Shown: positions 1 through 8,034 of the stretch, piece by piece
How positions within the stretch are numbered: the first letter of the stretch is position 1
Layout: every line of letters begins with the position of its first letter
Source of the DNA: Actinomycetales bacterium
GTDB lineage: Bacteria; Actinomycetota; Actinomycetes; Actinomycetales; Cellulomonadaceae
DNA: 23,497 bases
Direction: 5' to 3'
Assembly: GCA_015655615.1 (NCBI GenBank)
Contig: JAATES010000332.1
Coordinates: 1-23,497, forward strand
Translations under genes and position numbers: made by a program
The notes under the pieces: model-generated
The model's database searches: none
Told to the model about the DNA's origin: nothing
What the model saw: the letters and a program-made list of their open reading frames with translations, nothing else

Positions 1-90
1 GGCATCCGGCCATATCGGCTGCTGACGCGCCTCCAGCGAGCGGAAGGCGTCGAGACCGAGGTCTGCGCTGCCAGCAGCGTCGATGCTCAC
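1..90 (-). CDS. aroG: Class II DAHP synthase (3-deoxy-7-phosphoheptulonate synthase), N-terminal fragment
   Basis: Only the first 30 codons are present; the frame is open to the left edge. The enzyme condenses phosphoenolpyruvate with erythrose 4-phosphate, the first step of the shikimate pathway. The fragment reads VSIDAAGSADLGLDAFRSLE followed by ARQQPIWPDA. A hydrophobic/acidic lead and a [A/P]-x-QQP-x-WPD block is what I recall near the start of actinobacterial class II (AroG of M. tuberculosis type) enzymes. The chosen start is GTG at 88-90, 11 bases after the TGA of the phosphofructokinase gene, so the two are probably cotranscribed. No clear ribosome binding site is visible, and an upstream in-frame start inside the preceding gene cannot be excluded. 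Identification rests on a short match and would be settled by the sequence to the left. Confidence 0.6.
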   Translation of the reverse strand, partial: MSIDAAGSADLGLDAFRSLEARQQPIWPDA

Positions 91-101
91 CCAGCCGTCG
101 A

Positions 102-1322
102 TCAGTGAGTGGCCGGCGAGGCCAGCGGCTGCCCGATAGCCGAGAGCACATCCGTGAACCACGGCTGGGACACGTCGAAGGCCTTGCCCCCGGCGATCCG
201 CGGGAAGGCGATGGCCTTGAGCCGGTCGCCGTCCTCCTCGTCGTGGCCGATCACACCGGACTCGCCGCGCAGTGCGCACTCGACGGCCAGATCGGTCATC
301 GACTTGATCAGGCGAAGATCCTCGGCGTTGGCCGCAGCAGCCCGCGAGTAGTAACCCGACTTCTGGACCATCGTCTTCTCCGCACCCAGCTTCTCGGCGA
401 ACTGCTTGGCGAACCACTGGCCGGGGTTCACGGTGTCCAGCTTGACGTGACCGAAGGGGTCCCGCTGCACGGTCTCGCCAGAGGCCTCGAGTTGGGTCAC
501 GATCTCGTCGAGCCCGGCACCCTCGGAGAGAAAGATGTTGACATTCCCCACGGTGTCCATGACCTCGCGCAGGCGGGCAGCCTCGGCGTCGATGTCGATG
601 GACAGCTCGGGGACGAACACCGCGTGGATGTCCCAGCGCTCCTGCGTCAGTCCCAGGCTCGGCACCCAGGTCTGCGTGGTGACCCATTCACGGTACTTCG
701 CGGCAGCGGCGGCGGTGAGCCACCCGCAATGCCTTCCCATGACCTCGTGCACGATCAGCATGCGCGGACCACTGCGGTGCTCTCCGATGACATTCCTGGC
801 GAAGTGTGCCGCCTCTTCCGCCGCGGTCCAGGCCCCCAGGGACTGGCGGATGGGCACGACGTCGTTGTCGATCGTCTTGGGCAGTCCCACGACTGTCAGC
901 TCGTAGCCGTTCTCGTGCAGGTAGGCGGCCAGGTCGGCGGCCGTCGTGTTGGTGTCGTCGCCCCCGATGGTGTGGAGGACGTCGACGCCATCCGCCTTGA
1001 GCCGCTCTGCCGCGACAGTCAGAGGGTTCTGCCCCTCGGCGACCAGGCCGCGCTTGACGCAGTCCGCGGCGTTGGTGAGCTTGACGCGTGAGTTGCCGAT
1101 CGGCGACCCGCCGAACTTATGGAGCTCACCTGCCAGACGACGACCCTCGGCATCGACGACGATCTTGTTGCCCAGCAGCAAGCCGTGATAGCCGTGCTGA
1201 TAGGCGATGATCTCGATGCTGGGGTCGATCTCGGTGTAGCGCTCGATGAGCCCTCCGACAGCTGAGGACAGACACGGGGCGAAGCCTCCGGCAGTCAGGA
1301 GTGCGACACGGCGAACCGTCAT
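102..1322 (-). CDS. pfp: Pyrophosphate-dependent 6-phosphofructokinase (PPi-PFK)
   Basis: Interconverts fructose 6-phosphate and fructose 1,6-bisphosphate in the cytoplasm, using pyrophosphate as phosphoryl donor, a reversible step of glycolysis and gluconeogenesis. The 406-residue protein opens with the phosphoryl-donor site (LLTAGGFAPCLSS, residues 8-20), has GGDDTNTTAADLA from residue 120, the catalytic block PKTIDND at 148-154 and MGRHCGW at 195-201. The Asp after GGD and the Lys of PKTIDND are the family's markers for PPi rather than ATP use. Length and sequence closely resemble the roughly 404-residue enzyme of Propionibacterium freudenreichii as I remember it. The ATG at 1320-1322 is preceded by an AGAGG ribosome binding site about ten bases upstream. 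It lies between plsC and the DAHP synthase gene on the same strand. PPi specificity is inferred from motifs. Confidence 0.93.
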   Translation of the reverse strand: MTVRRVALLTAGGFAPCLSSAVGGLIERYTEIDPSIEIIAYQHGYHGLLLGNKIVVDAEGRRLAGELHKFGGSPIGNSRVKLTNAADCVKRGLVAEGQNPLTVAAERLKADGVDVLHTIGGDDTNTTAADLAAYLHENGYELTVVGLPKTIDNDVVPIRQSLGAWTAAEEAAHFARNVIGEHRSGPRMLIVHEVMGRHCGWLTAAAAAKYREWVTTQTWVPSLGLTQERWDIHAVFVPELSIDIDAEAARLREVMDTVGNVNIFLSEGAGLDEIVTQLEASGETVQRDPFGHVKLDTVNPGQWFAKQFAEKLGAEKTMVQKSGYYSRAAAANAEDLRLIKSMTDLAVECALRGESGVIGHDEEDGDRLKAIAFPRIAGGKAFDVSQPWFTDVLSAIGQPLASPATH

Positions 1323-1422
1323 GAGAACTCAACCTCTCGTTATGCCCGCACCTCAGGCGAGCGCTGAATCGTTGCACAACAAGCCGCACCATGTCGCGAC
1401 CGGCGGGGATGGCCCGCACGTC

Positions 1423-1428
1423 ATTCTA
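1423..1428 (-). promoter_or_regulatory. Possible -10 element upstream of the phosphofructokinase gene
   Basis: TAGAAT on the minus strand lies in the 114-base gap between plsC and the phosphofructokinase gene. It would give a leader of roughly 95 bases. No convincing -35 hexamer is seen at the usual distance, so this is a weak call; the gene may simply be cotranscribed with plsC. Confidence 0.25.
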
Positions 1429-1436
1429 CGGCGCTG

Positions 1437-2207
1437 TCAGTGCGGCGGCTCTGGGACTCTCACCTGGGGAACCGGCCGACCACCGGGAGCCGCGGGAGGC
1501 TCGGAGGCAAGCGGCTCACCCTGTCCCGCCTTCGCGGAACGGGCCTTGAATGTCGCGCCATATACGTCCGCATACTGCTGGCCTCCGGCAAGCTGGATGG
1601 CATACATGATGTCGTCGGTCACAGACCGCAGCACGAACCGGTCTCCTTCGGCACCCCGGTAGCGAGTGAACTCCTGTGCCGGCCCGAAGACCAGGCCGAT
1701 CCGCATCGGACGAGGAAACCGGCGTCCGATCGGCTGCGCCTTGTCGGTGCCGATCATGGCGAGCGGGACCACCTGCGCGCCGGACTCGATGGCGAGACGC
1801 GCCACCCCCGTCTTGCCGCGGTACAACCGGCCGTCGGGGCTCCGGGTACCCTCCGGATAGATTCCGAACACGCCGCCTTCGCCGAGGTGCTTGAGGCCTG
1901 TGAAGAGCGCGGCCTCACTGGCACGGCCGCCGGAGCGGTCCACCGGAATGGTCCCGACACCCTTCATGAATCCGGCGGTGATACGCCCGGTGATGCCTTT
2001 GCCCGTGAAGTACTCGGCTTTGCCGATGAAGACGATGTTGCGCTCCAGCACCAGCGGCAGCAAGAAGGAGTCCAGCACCGAAAGATGGTTCGACGCGATG
2101 ATCACGGGACCTTCGGCGGGCACATGCTCGGCACCGATCACCCAAGGGCGAAAGAGCAGTCGTAGCAACGGCCCAGCGACTACCCGCTTCATGAGCCAGT
2201 AGAACAA
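1437..2207 (-). CDS. plsC: 1-acyl-sn-glycerol-3-phosphate acyltransferase (PlsC family)
   Basis: Transfers an acyl chain to the sn-2 position of lysophosphatidic acid, giving phosphatidic acid for membrane lipids; acts at the inner face of the membrane. The 256-residue protein has the catalytic H-x4-D box (NHLSVLD, His41 and Asp46), the GTIPVDRSGG block near 85-94 and the glycerol-phosphate-binding PEGTRS motif near 118-123. The longest reading frame would start at a TTG at 2220-2222, but the bases there (GGAGGAGGG on the minus strand, 2211-2219) are a near-perfect ribosome binding site. I therefore choose the TTG at 2205-2207, giving MFYWLMKRVVAGPLL, the usual opening of actinobacterial homologues; ATG at 2190-2192 is the alternative. 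The C-terminal tail of about 40 residues is rich in Pro, Ala and Gly. Divergent from the small membrane protein gene. Confidence 0.88.
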   Translation of the reverse strand: MFYWLMKRVVAGPLLRLLFRPWVIGAEHVPAEGPVIIASNHLSVLDSFLLPLVLERNIVFIGKAEYFTGKGITGRITAGFMKGVGTIPVDRSGGRASEAALFTGLKHLGEGGVFGIYPEGTRSPDGRLYRGKTGVARLAIESGAQVVPLAMIGTDKAQPIGRRFPRPMRIGLVFGPAQEFTRYRGAEGDRFVLRSVTDDIMYAIQLAGGQQYADVYGATFKARSAKAGQGEPLASEPPAAPGGRPVPQVRVPEPPH

Positions 2208-2250
2208 CTGCCCTCCTCCCAACCCTCAATCGGACTTCACACCGGTGGTC

Positions 2251-2256
2251 ACCCTA
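2251..2256 (-). promoter_or_regulatory. Candidate -10 element for plsC, overlapping the opposing one
   Basis: TAGGGT on the minus strand would place the plsC transcript start near 2244 and give a leader of about 37 bases carrying the strong ribosome binding site at 2211-2219. It shares two bases with the plus-strand TACAGT at 2255-2260. No good -35 is seen. Confidence 0.3.
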
Positions 2257-2260
2257 CAGT
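2255..2260 (+). promoter_or_regulatory. -10 element of a probable leaderless promoter for the small membrane protein
   Basis: TACAGT fits the actinobacterial TANNNT consensus and ends exactly six bases before the ATG at 2267, so transcription would begin at the A of the start codon. There is no ribosome binding site before that ATG, which fits a leaderless mRNA. The same six-base spacing recurs at four other genes in this window. Confidence 0.55.
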
Positions 2261-2266
2261 GGACCC

Positions 2267-2854
2267 ATGTCAGCGAGCCACGACGAGACCCCCGACGACT
2301 CTACGCTGCCCCCGGACGACCACGCTGCGCCAGACCAAGGTACCGGGCCCTCGGCAGACGCGCCTGCATCCGATCCCCAGCGCGGTCCGGTCGCCACCCC
2401 GTCCGGGCCCGCGAAGGCGGACGGACCAGGTGATCCTATCGATGTTAATGCCGAGTTCCTGCGGCTGTCCGGCGAGCTGGACGACATTCCCGGCTTCCGG
2501 TTCCACAGTGGTCCCACCACGCCCGTCACCCGGGCCCAGCCACTAGGGACTCACGCAACGGGTCCACGCGACTGGCCGGCGACCCCAGAGGTCGAGGCGC
2601 TCGAGGATGCCGACTCCCACTTCACCGAACCGGACCCGGAGCTTCGCCTGGACGGCGACCCCGCGCGAGTGCTGGGCTGGCTACTGGTGAGCCTGGGTGT
2701 GCTCGGGCTTCTGGTCGGGGGGATCCTGCATACGATCCTGCCCACCGTCGTCCTGGCTGTAGCTGGGGCGGCGCTCGTCATCGGCGTGGCCCTCCTGCTC
2801 TGGCGGATGCCCACCGAGCGCGGCGATGACGCCGACACCGGTGCACAGGTCTGA
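2267..2854 (+). CDS. Small membrane protein of unknown function with acidic, proline-rich N-terminal half
   Basis: I do not recognise a characterised family. The 195-residue protein starts with about 130 hydrophilic residues rich in Asp, Pro and Gly, probably disordered and cytoplasmic, including a short conserved-looking stretch FLRLSGELDDIPGFRFHSGP (64-83). Two closely spaced membrane helices follow, about 134-156 and 158-179, and a short acidic tail, so both ends should lie on the same side of the membrane. The ATG at 2267 has no ribosome binding site and sits six bases after a TACAGT hexamer, pointing to leaderless expression. It is divergent from plsC and 99 bases upstream of the acyl-CoA ligase start. 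A link to lipid or envelope metabolism is only positional. Confidence 0.75.
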   Translation: MSASHDETPDDSTLPPDDHAAPDQGTGPSADAPASDPQRGPVATPSGPAKADGPGDPIDVNAEFLRLSGELDDIPGFRFHSGPTTPVTRAQPLGTHATGPRDWPATPEVEALEDADSHFTEPDPELRLDGDPARVLGWLLVSLGVLGLLVGGILHTILPTVVLAVAGAALVIGVALLLWRMPTERGDDADTGAQV

Positions 2855-2953
2855 GCACACGCTGGGACCAGGGCACCGATCAGACCACGGACGGCCCGTT
2901 AGGCTGTACTGCGCATCGCGACGCGGACAATGATGCGGACGAAGGAGCCTTGC

Positions 2954-4765
2954 ATGCCCGCCTTGGACGAGTACCACACCCCGCTGTTGGTGGAGGTCGA
3001 CCCCACCACCAACCTCAATGACCTGCTCGCCGCTCGGGTGGGCAGCAGACCGGATCAACCGCTGGTCTCCCACAAGCTGCCCAGCGGGTCGTGGCGCACC
3101 CGCACCGCAGCCGAGTTCGATGCCGAGGTCATCGCGCTCGCCAAGGGCCTCATCGCTCGCGGCGTCGTCCCCGGCGAACGGGTGGGGATCATGGCGCACA
3201 CCGGCATCGCGTGGTCCCTGCTCGATTGGGCCATCTGGTCGGCTGGTGCCGTGTCCGTCCCGTTGTACGAGACGTCCAGCGGCGAGCAGATCGAATGGAT
3301 CGCCCGTGACAGCGGACTGCGACTGCTCGCCATCGAGTCCGACGATCTGTTGGCGGTCGTCCGTGAAGCCCGCGACCTCGGAACAGCGCCCCGCACCGAC
3401 GAGCTGATCGTGATCGGTTCCGGCGGGCTGGAGCAGCTCGTCATCGACGGCACCTCCATCCCGGACGCTGCGGTCGAGGAGCGCCGTGTGCTGGCATCCC
3501 TGGGCGATCTCGCCACCATCATCTACACCTCGGGCACCACGGGCCGCCCGAAGGGCGTTGAGCTCTCCCATGGAAATTTCGCCACTCTCGCGGTCAACAC
3601 CGCCCTGCTCTTCCCGGAGATCGTCGCGGCGGAGGATACCCGTGTCCTGCTCTTCATCCCCCTCGCCCACGTGTTCGCCAGATTCATCCATGTGCTGGGG
3701 ATCACGGCGGGAAGCGTGGTCGGCTACGTGGGCGACATCAAGACGTTGCCAGCTGATCTTCAGGCATTCCGCCCCACCTACCTGCTCGCCGTGCCCCGGG
3801 TCTTCGAGAAGGTCTACAACGGTGCCGACCAGAAAGCCGCAGAGTCCGGGCGGCAGCGCGTGTTCCGCTGGGCGGCCAAGGTCGCGATCACCTATTCGCG
3901 TGCTCTGGATGCACCCCGCGGACCATCCCTGCGGCTGCGAGCTCTGCACCGGATCGCCGACGTGCTCGTCCTGTCGAAGATCCGCGAGCTCCTCGGTGGC
4001 CAGGCGACGTATGCGATCTCCGGAGGCGCAGCGCTGGGCGATCGGCTCGGGCACTTCTACCGGGGCGCCGGACTGCTGGTCCTGGAAGGATACGGCCTGA
4101 CGGAGACCACGGCGCCAGTGAGCGTGAACCTGCCGCAGAACATCAAGATCGGATCCGTGGGACGCCCGTTCCCCGGGTGCACCGCACGCATCGCGGCCGA
4201 TGGCGAGGTGCTGCTCCGTGGTCCCAACGTCTTCTCCCACTATCACCAGAACCCGTCGGCCACGGCCGAGGCCGTGCAGGACGGCTGGTTCCACACCGGG
4301 GATCTCGGTTCGCTGGACGGCGACGGCTACCTGCGCATCACCGGGCGGAAGAAGGAGCTGATCGTGACCGCCGGCGGCAAGAACGTGGCCCCCGCCGTGC
4401 TGGAGGACCGCCTCCGGGGTCACCCTCTGGTGAGCCAGTGCGTCGTGGTCGGGGACGGCAGGCCGTTCGTCGGGGTGCTGATCACCTTGGACCTCGACGC
4501 GTTGCCCGGCTGGCTCAAGTCGCACGGCAAGCCCTCGATGACACTCGATCAGGCGCGTGCGGACACTGAGGTGCTGGCCTCGCTCGAGCACGCCGTCACC
4601 CGCACCAACCGGGCCGTGTCGCGTGCTGAGTCCATCCGCAAGTTCCGGGTGCTGGACCTCGATTTCACTGTCGAGAACGGCTATCTGACGCCGTCCCTCA
4701 AAGTCAAGCGCACCGAGGTCCTCAAAGACTTCGGGCACGAGGTCGACGCCCTGTACGCGGACTGA
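2954..4765 (+). CDS. fadD: Long-chain fatty-acid-CoA ligase (AMP-forming acyl-CoA synthetase)
   Basis: Activates long-chain fatty acids to acyl-CoA through an acyl-AMP intermediate, feeding lipid synthesis or beta-oxidation. The 603-residue product is a complete ANL-superfamily enzyme: ATP/AMP-binding loop YTSGTTGRPKG near residues 191-201, the GYGLTETTAPV block near 379-389, the adenine/ribose Asp in WFHTGDLG near 445-452, and the hinge and C-terminal lysine region GRKKELIVTAGGKNVAP near 464-480. The start is ATG at 2954 because AAGGAG at 2942-2947 stands six bases before it; an earlier in-frame ATG at 2930 would swallow that site. It appears to correspond to fadD15 of the M. tuberculosis Rv2187 neighbourhood, but chain-length preference cannot be read from sequence. 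A 685-residue open frame on the opposite strand over this gene is a codon-bias artefact. Confidence 0.92.
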   Translation: MPALDEYHTPLLVEVDPTTNLNDLLAARVGSRPDQPLVSHKLPSGSWRTRTAAEFDAEVIALAKGLIARGVVPGERVGIMAHTGIAWSLLDWAIWSAGAVSVPLYETSSGEQIEWIARDSGLRLLAIESDDLLAVVREARDLGTAPRTDELIVIGSGGLEQLVIDGTSIPDAAVEERRVLASLGDLATIIYTSGTTGRPKGVELSHGNFATLAVNTALLFPEIVAAEDTRVLLFIPLAHVFARFIHVLGITAGSVVGYVGDIKTLPADLQAFRPTYLLAVPRVFEKVYNGADQKAAESGRQRVFRWAAKVAITYSRALDAPRGPSLRLRALHRIADVLVLSKIRELLGGQATYAISGGAALGDRLGHFYRGAGLLVLEGYGLTETTAPVSVNLPQNIKIGSVGRPFPGCTARIAADGEVLLRGPNVFSHYHQNPSATAEAVQDGWFHTGDLGSLDGDGYLRITGRKKELIVTAGGKNVAPAVLEDRLRGHPLVSQCVVVGDGRPFVGVLITLDLDALPGWLKSHGKPSMTLDQARADTEVLASLEHAVTRTNRAVSRAESIRKFRVLDLDFTVENGYLTPSLKVKRTEVLKDFGHEVDALYAD

Positions 4766-4848
4766 GCAGGCCTGCAGCAGGACCCGATGCCGGTATGGTT
4801 CGCCGGACCGTACCGGCCTAGCGAAGAGCCTGTGTCGGTGGTCCGGGC

Positions 4849-4854
4849 TACCGT
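4849..4854 (+). promoter_or_regulatory. -10 element of a probable leaderless promoter for the exonuclease-nuclease fusion
   Basis: TACCGT (TANNNT type) ends six bases before the GTG at 4861. The intervening bases CGAGGC are too close to act as a ribosome binding site, so a leaderless transcript starting at the G of GTG is the simplest reading. Confidence 0.5.
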
Positions 4855-4860
4855 CGAGGC

Positions 4861-6594
4861 GTGAACGACTTCGATCGACCGACGGGGCTGGGTCTCGACC
4901 TGGCCTATCAACCTGCGCTTGCTGACTTCGGAGAGCCCTTGCACGAGGTGACCTTCGTGGTCGTCGACCTCGAGACCACCGGGACCTCGGCGCAGTCGTC
5001 TAGCATCACCGAATTCGGCGCAGTCAAGGTCCGAGGCGGCGAGGTCCTGGGCGAGTTCCAGTCGCTCGTGAACCCCGGCACGCCGATCACCCCGTTCGTC
5101 GCCCGGCTCACAGGCATCACCAACGGCATGGTCGCTCAGGCGCCTCGCCTAGATTCGGTGCTCCCCGCATTCTTGGAATTCCTCGGCGACGCCGTGATCG
5201 TGGCCCACAACGCACCTTTCGACGTCGGATTCCTGCGTGCCGCCTGCCGTGACCTGGACTACGCATGGCCGGGGAACGAGGTCGTGGACACTGTCCAGCT
5301 GGCACGCCGTGTCGTGCCACGCACCGAAGCGCCCAACTGCAAGCTGTCGACACTGGCCATGCTCTTCGGCGCACGCGTCACGCCCGAGCACCGTGCCCTC
5401 GCAGATGCACTGGCCACTGTCGACGTCCTCCACGCGCTGCTGGAGCGTCTGGCCGGGTGGGGCGTCACCCATCGCGCGGATCTGAAGTCCGCGACGGCTC
5501 GGGTTCCGGACGCGATCCGTCGCAAGCACACTCTCGCAGCAGGCCTTCCTGATGCTCCCGGCGTCTATCTGTTCCGCGGGCCGTCAGACGAGGTGCTGTA
5601 TATCGGCCGTTCCGTGTCGATCCGCAATCGGGTGCGCAGTTACTTCACCGCATCGGAGAAACGCGGGAGGATGGCCGAGATGCTGCGATTGGCGACGGCA
5701 GTCACCCCCTTGGTGTGCGCCACCGAACTGGAGGCTCAGGTGCGCGAGATCAGGCTGATCGCCGAACAAAAGCCCTGGTACAACAAGCGCTCCAAGAACC
5801 CGGAGCGAGCGTGCTGGCTCCACCTGACCTCCGAACCTCATCCGCGTCTGGCCGTCACCCGGCGCACACCCGCAGACCCCTTGACGCACCACATGCTCGG
5901 CCCGTTCCTCACAGGAGGTCAAGCCAGGCTGGCCGCCGAGGCCCTGCAGTCCGTGGTCGACATCCGGACGTGCACCCGGCGGCTTCCTCCCCTGCCGCGG
6001 TCAGGGTCCGTGGCGTGCGCTCGCGCCGAGTTGGGCCGCTGCCCCGCGCCGTGCACGAATGCCGGCTCGCAGCATGAGGATGCGGTCAGCGCCGTGCGAC
6101 GTGTCCTGGACGGACAGGGCCAGGACCTCGTCGCCGCACTGCGCGACCGGATGAACCGGCTCTCGGAGCTCGAACGCTATGAAGAGGCCGCTGCGGTTCG
6201 CAATGGCCTGCGCGCCCTGCTCACCGCTGGCGATCGCGGTTCTCGCCACCAGGCGCTGCACCGGGTCGCAGAATTGGTTGCCGCAAGTCCGGGACGGCGC
6301 CCAGGCCACTGGGATGTGGCTGTCATCCACCATGGCCGGCTGGTGGCCGCGACGAGCGCTCGATCGTTGCACGATGTCCTCGAGGCGGCCCGGGCCGCCG
6401 TGCTGACTGCCGAGGTCCCGCCCGAGCTGGACAACCCTGCGTCATGGGCTGAGGAGACCGACCTCATCGACGCGTGGTTGAGTTCAGGACGGACTCGGTT
6501 GCTGTCCGCCAGCGAACCGTGGTGCCAGCCGGCGGTCAGCCTGAGCCGTCAGCTGGCCGAGACTTTCGGCCAGCGAGGCCACGTCACGCAGTGA
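4861..6594 (+). CDS. DEDDh 3'-5' exonuclease fused to a UvrC-like GIY-YIG endonuclease
   Basis: A 577-residue two-nuclease protein, the counterpart of Rv2191 of M. tuberculosis by context and architecture; probably acts in DNA repair. N-terminal DnaQ-type exonuclease: VVDLETTG with Asp36 and Glu38, AHNAPFDVGF with Asp121, and H177-R-A-L-A-D182, so the DEDDh set is complete. The GIY-YIG nuclease follows: PGVYLF (233-238), LYIGRS (246-251), conserved arginines near 255-257, and Glu297 in the REIRLIAEQKPWYN stretch, matching the UvrC catalytic Glu. Further on come the UvrC cysteine region (TCTRRLP ... CARAELGRCPAPC) and a UVR-type motif near 430-460 (LSELERYEEAAAVRNGL), a possible UvrB contact. 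The UvrC C-terminal endonuclease V-like and helix-hairpin-helix domains are absent, recalling Cho. GTG start, apparently leaderless; convergent with trpD, 92 bases apart. Confidence 0.9.
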   Translation: MNDFDRPTGLGLDLAYQPALADFGEPLHEVTFVVVDLETTGTSAQSSSITEFGAVKVRGGEVLGEFQSLVNPGTPITPFVARLTGITNGMVAQAPRLDSVLPAFLEFLGDAVIVAHNAPFDVGFLRAACRDLDYAWPGNEVVDTVQLARRVVPRTEAPNCKLSTLAMLFGARVTPEHRALADALATVDVLHALLERLAGWGVTHRADLKSATARVPDAIRRKHTLAAGLPDAPGVYLFRGPSDEVLYIGRSVSIRNRVRSYFTASEKRGRMAEMLRLATAVTPLVCATELEAQVREIRLIAEQKPWYNKRSKNPERACWLHLTSEPHPRLAVTRRTPADPLTHHMLGPFLTGGQARLAAEALQSVVDIRTCTRRLPPLPRSGSVACARAELGRCPAPCTNAGSQHEDAVSAVRRVLDGQGQDLVAALRDRMNRLSELERYEEAAAVRNGLRALLTAGDRGSRHQALHRVAELVAASPGRRPGHWDVAVIHHGRLVAATSARSLHDVLEAARAAVLTAEVPPELDNPASWAEETDLIDAWLSSGRTRLLSASEPWCQPAVSLSRQLAETFGQRGHVTQ

Positions 6595-6686
6595 GGCATC
6601 GCCTGACGCCAGAGGCCGCGCCACGTCGCCCTACGATGCGGCTCGGTGCCAGCTCGAAGTGACCCGGCGCCGCGATCAAGCGATGC

Positions 6687-7733
6687 TCAGGAGGTGGCGG
6701 CGACCCATCGGTCCAGGACGGCCGCAGCCCGCCCGGAATCCACCGAGTCCGCAGCGTGTCCCAGTCCGGCAAGCAGCCGCTGCGAGAGCGCCCCGGTCCT
6801 CGTTCCCGCCAGCGACCCGTCGGCGACCATTGCGGCCGCAGCGTTGAGCAGCACCGTCTCTCTGATCGGACCCGACGAGCCGGCCAGCAGATCACGCGCC
6901 ACCTGCGCGTTCTCTATCGCACTACCCCCGCGAAGTTCCTCCCTGCTGGTGGGAGTCAGGCCCAGGTCTACCGCAGGGTCCACCAGCACCTCAGTCACCG
7001 TCCCGTCATGGACCTGCCATACGGTTGCTGGTCCCGTCGCGGCGAGCTCGTCGAGCCCGTCGCTGCCGCGGAACACCAACGCCTCGGTGCCCCGTCCTGC
7101 GAACACCCCCGCCATCAGTGCCGCCATGCGGGCATCCGCGACTCCGACCGCCATCGCCGGTGGCTGCACCGGGTTGGTCAGCGGCCCGAGGAAGTTGAAG
7201 ACGGTGGCGATGCCCAGTTCCTTACGAGCCACCGCAGTATGCCGAAACGAGGGATGGAAGACCTGCGCGAAGCAGAAGGTGATTCCGGCCGCATCCGCCA
7301 CCTCGGCCACGCGGTCGGCGGGACGGTCCAGTCGTATTCCCAGAGCCTCCAGCACATCCGCCGAACCGGACGAGGACGATGCCGCCCGGTTTCCGTGCTT
7401 CACGACTTTGAGCCCGGCACCCGCGGTCACGATGGCAGCCATGGTCGAGATGTTGACGGTGTGAGCCCGATCACCGCCGGTTCCGACGATGTCGACAGCC
7501 GCCCCGGGTACCGAGATCTCCACGGCATTGGCCAGCATGCCGTCAGCCAGGCCGCGTAGCTCCTCGACCGTTTCCCCCTTTGCCCGCATCGCTACCAGGA
7601 ATCCGGCCAGCTGCACAGCGGTGGCTTCTCCGGACATCACCGCATTCATGGCCCACTGCGTCTGCGCAGTGGTCAGGTCCTGGCCTGCGAGTAATGCAGA
7701 GATGAGATCCGACCAGTTCAGCTCGACACTCAC
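6687..7733 (-). CDS. trpD: Anthranilate phosphoribosyltransferase
   Basis: Joins anthranilate to phosphoribosyl pyrophosphate, the second step of tryptophan synthesis. The 348-residue protein has the PRPP-binding glycine loop [17 protein letters not shown] near residue 80, the family signature [21 protein letters not shown] near 112-132, the Arg-containing HPSFRH block and NFLGPLTNP. Length fits the family. The longest frame would begin at a GTG at 7749-7751, but AGGACAGGAG lies just after it and is clearly the ribosome binding site for the GTG at 7731-7733, five bases downstream, which I choose ([10 protein letters not shown]). The gene stands alone: no other trp gene is nearby, and it diverges from ctaE, as Rv2192c does in M. 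tuberculosis. A short hairpin (7777-7792) lies in its leader, but no leader peptide rich in Trp codons is apparent. Confidence 0.93.
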   Translation of the reverse strand: MSVELNWSDLISALLAGQDLTTAQTQWAMNAVMSGEATAVQLAGFLVAMRAKGETVEELRGLADGMLANAVEISVPGAAVDIVGTGGDRAHTVNISTMAAIVTAGAGLKVVKHGNRAASSSSGSADVLEALGIRLDRPADRVAEVADAAGITFCFAQVFHPSFRHTAVARKELGIATVFNFLGPLTNPVQPPAMAVGVADARMAALMAGVFAGRGTEALVFRGSDGLDELAATGPATVWQVHDGTVTEVLVDPAVDLGLTPTSREELRGGSAIENAQVARDLLAGSSGPIRETVLLNAAAAMVADGSLAGTRTGALSQRLLAGLGHAADSVDSGRAAAVLDRWVAATS

Positions 7734-7776
7734 GATCGCTCCTGTCCTCACGGCCCGCCGACTGGCTCCGGGCTCC

Positions 7777-7792
7777 AGTGGCGGACGCCACT
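7777..7792 (-). repeat. Short inverted repeat in the trpD leader
   Basis: AGTGGC and GCCACT flank the four bases GGAC, a perfect six-base-pair stem about 45 bases upstream of the trpD start. It could be an operator or a leader hairpin. The rest of 7734-8022 holds no gene I can support: the upstream part of the ctaE frame has no coding resemblance. Confidence 0.3.
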
Positions 7793-8022
7793 CCCCCGTA
7801 TTTTGTCATGTCACGGCTTCCCGTCATGAGCAGTAGGCCACGGCGACCGATACCCATGGCTCGGCCGTGCACCGGATTTGCTCATCATCGCCGAGGGCGT
7901 TTCGTGACAGATGTTCTGCAACCGTCACAAGATGCTCAGTGAAACCCGAAAAACTGGGACATCAAGCACCACAGCACCCAGACGCGCCTAGGTCAAACGG
8001 CCCAGCACGGCGTCAGGTCAGC

Positions 8023-8028
8023 CATAAT
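8023..8028 (+). promoter_or_regulatory. -10 element for ctaE-qcrCAB, probably leaderless
   Basis: CATAAT, one base from TATAAT, ends six bases before the GTG at 8035; TAATGT at 8025-8030 is an overlapping TANNNT alternative with a four-base gap. No ribosome binding site precedes the GTG. This would be the promoter of the four-gene respiratory operon. Confidence 0.45.
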
Positions 8029-8034
8029 GTTCAT

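Noticed and set aside
2681..4738. 685-codon open frame on the minus strand
   Set aside because: It lies exactly opposite the complete acyl-CoA ligase gene, resembles no protein family, and arises from GC-rich codon bias.
6595..6686. Terminator between the exonuclease fusion and trpD
   Set aside because: Only short imperfect dyads without a T-run are present.
7867..8034. Upstream extension of the ctaE frame
   Set aside because: No resemblance to subunit III and no ribosome binding site; the CATAAT-N6-GTG arrangement marks the start at 8035.
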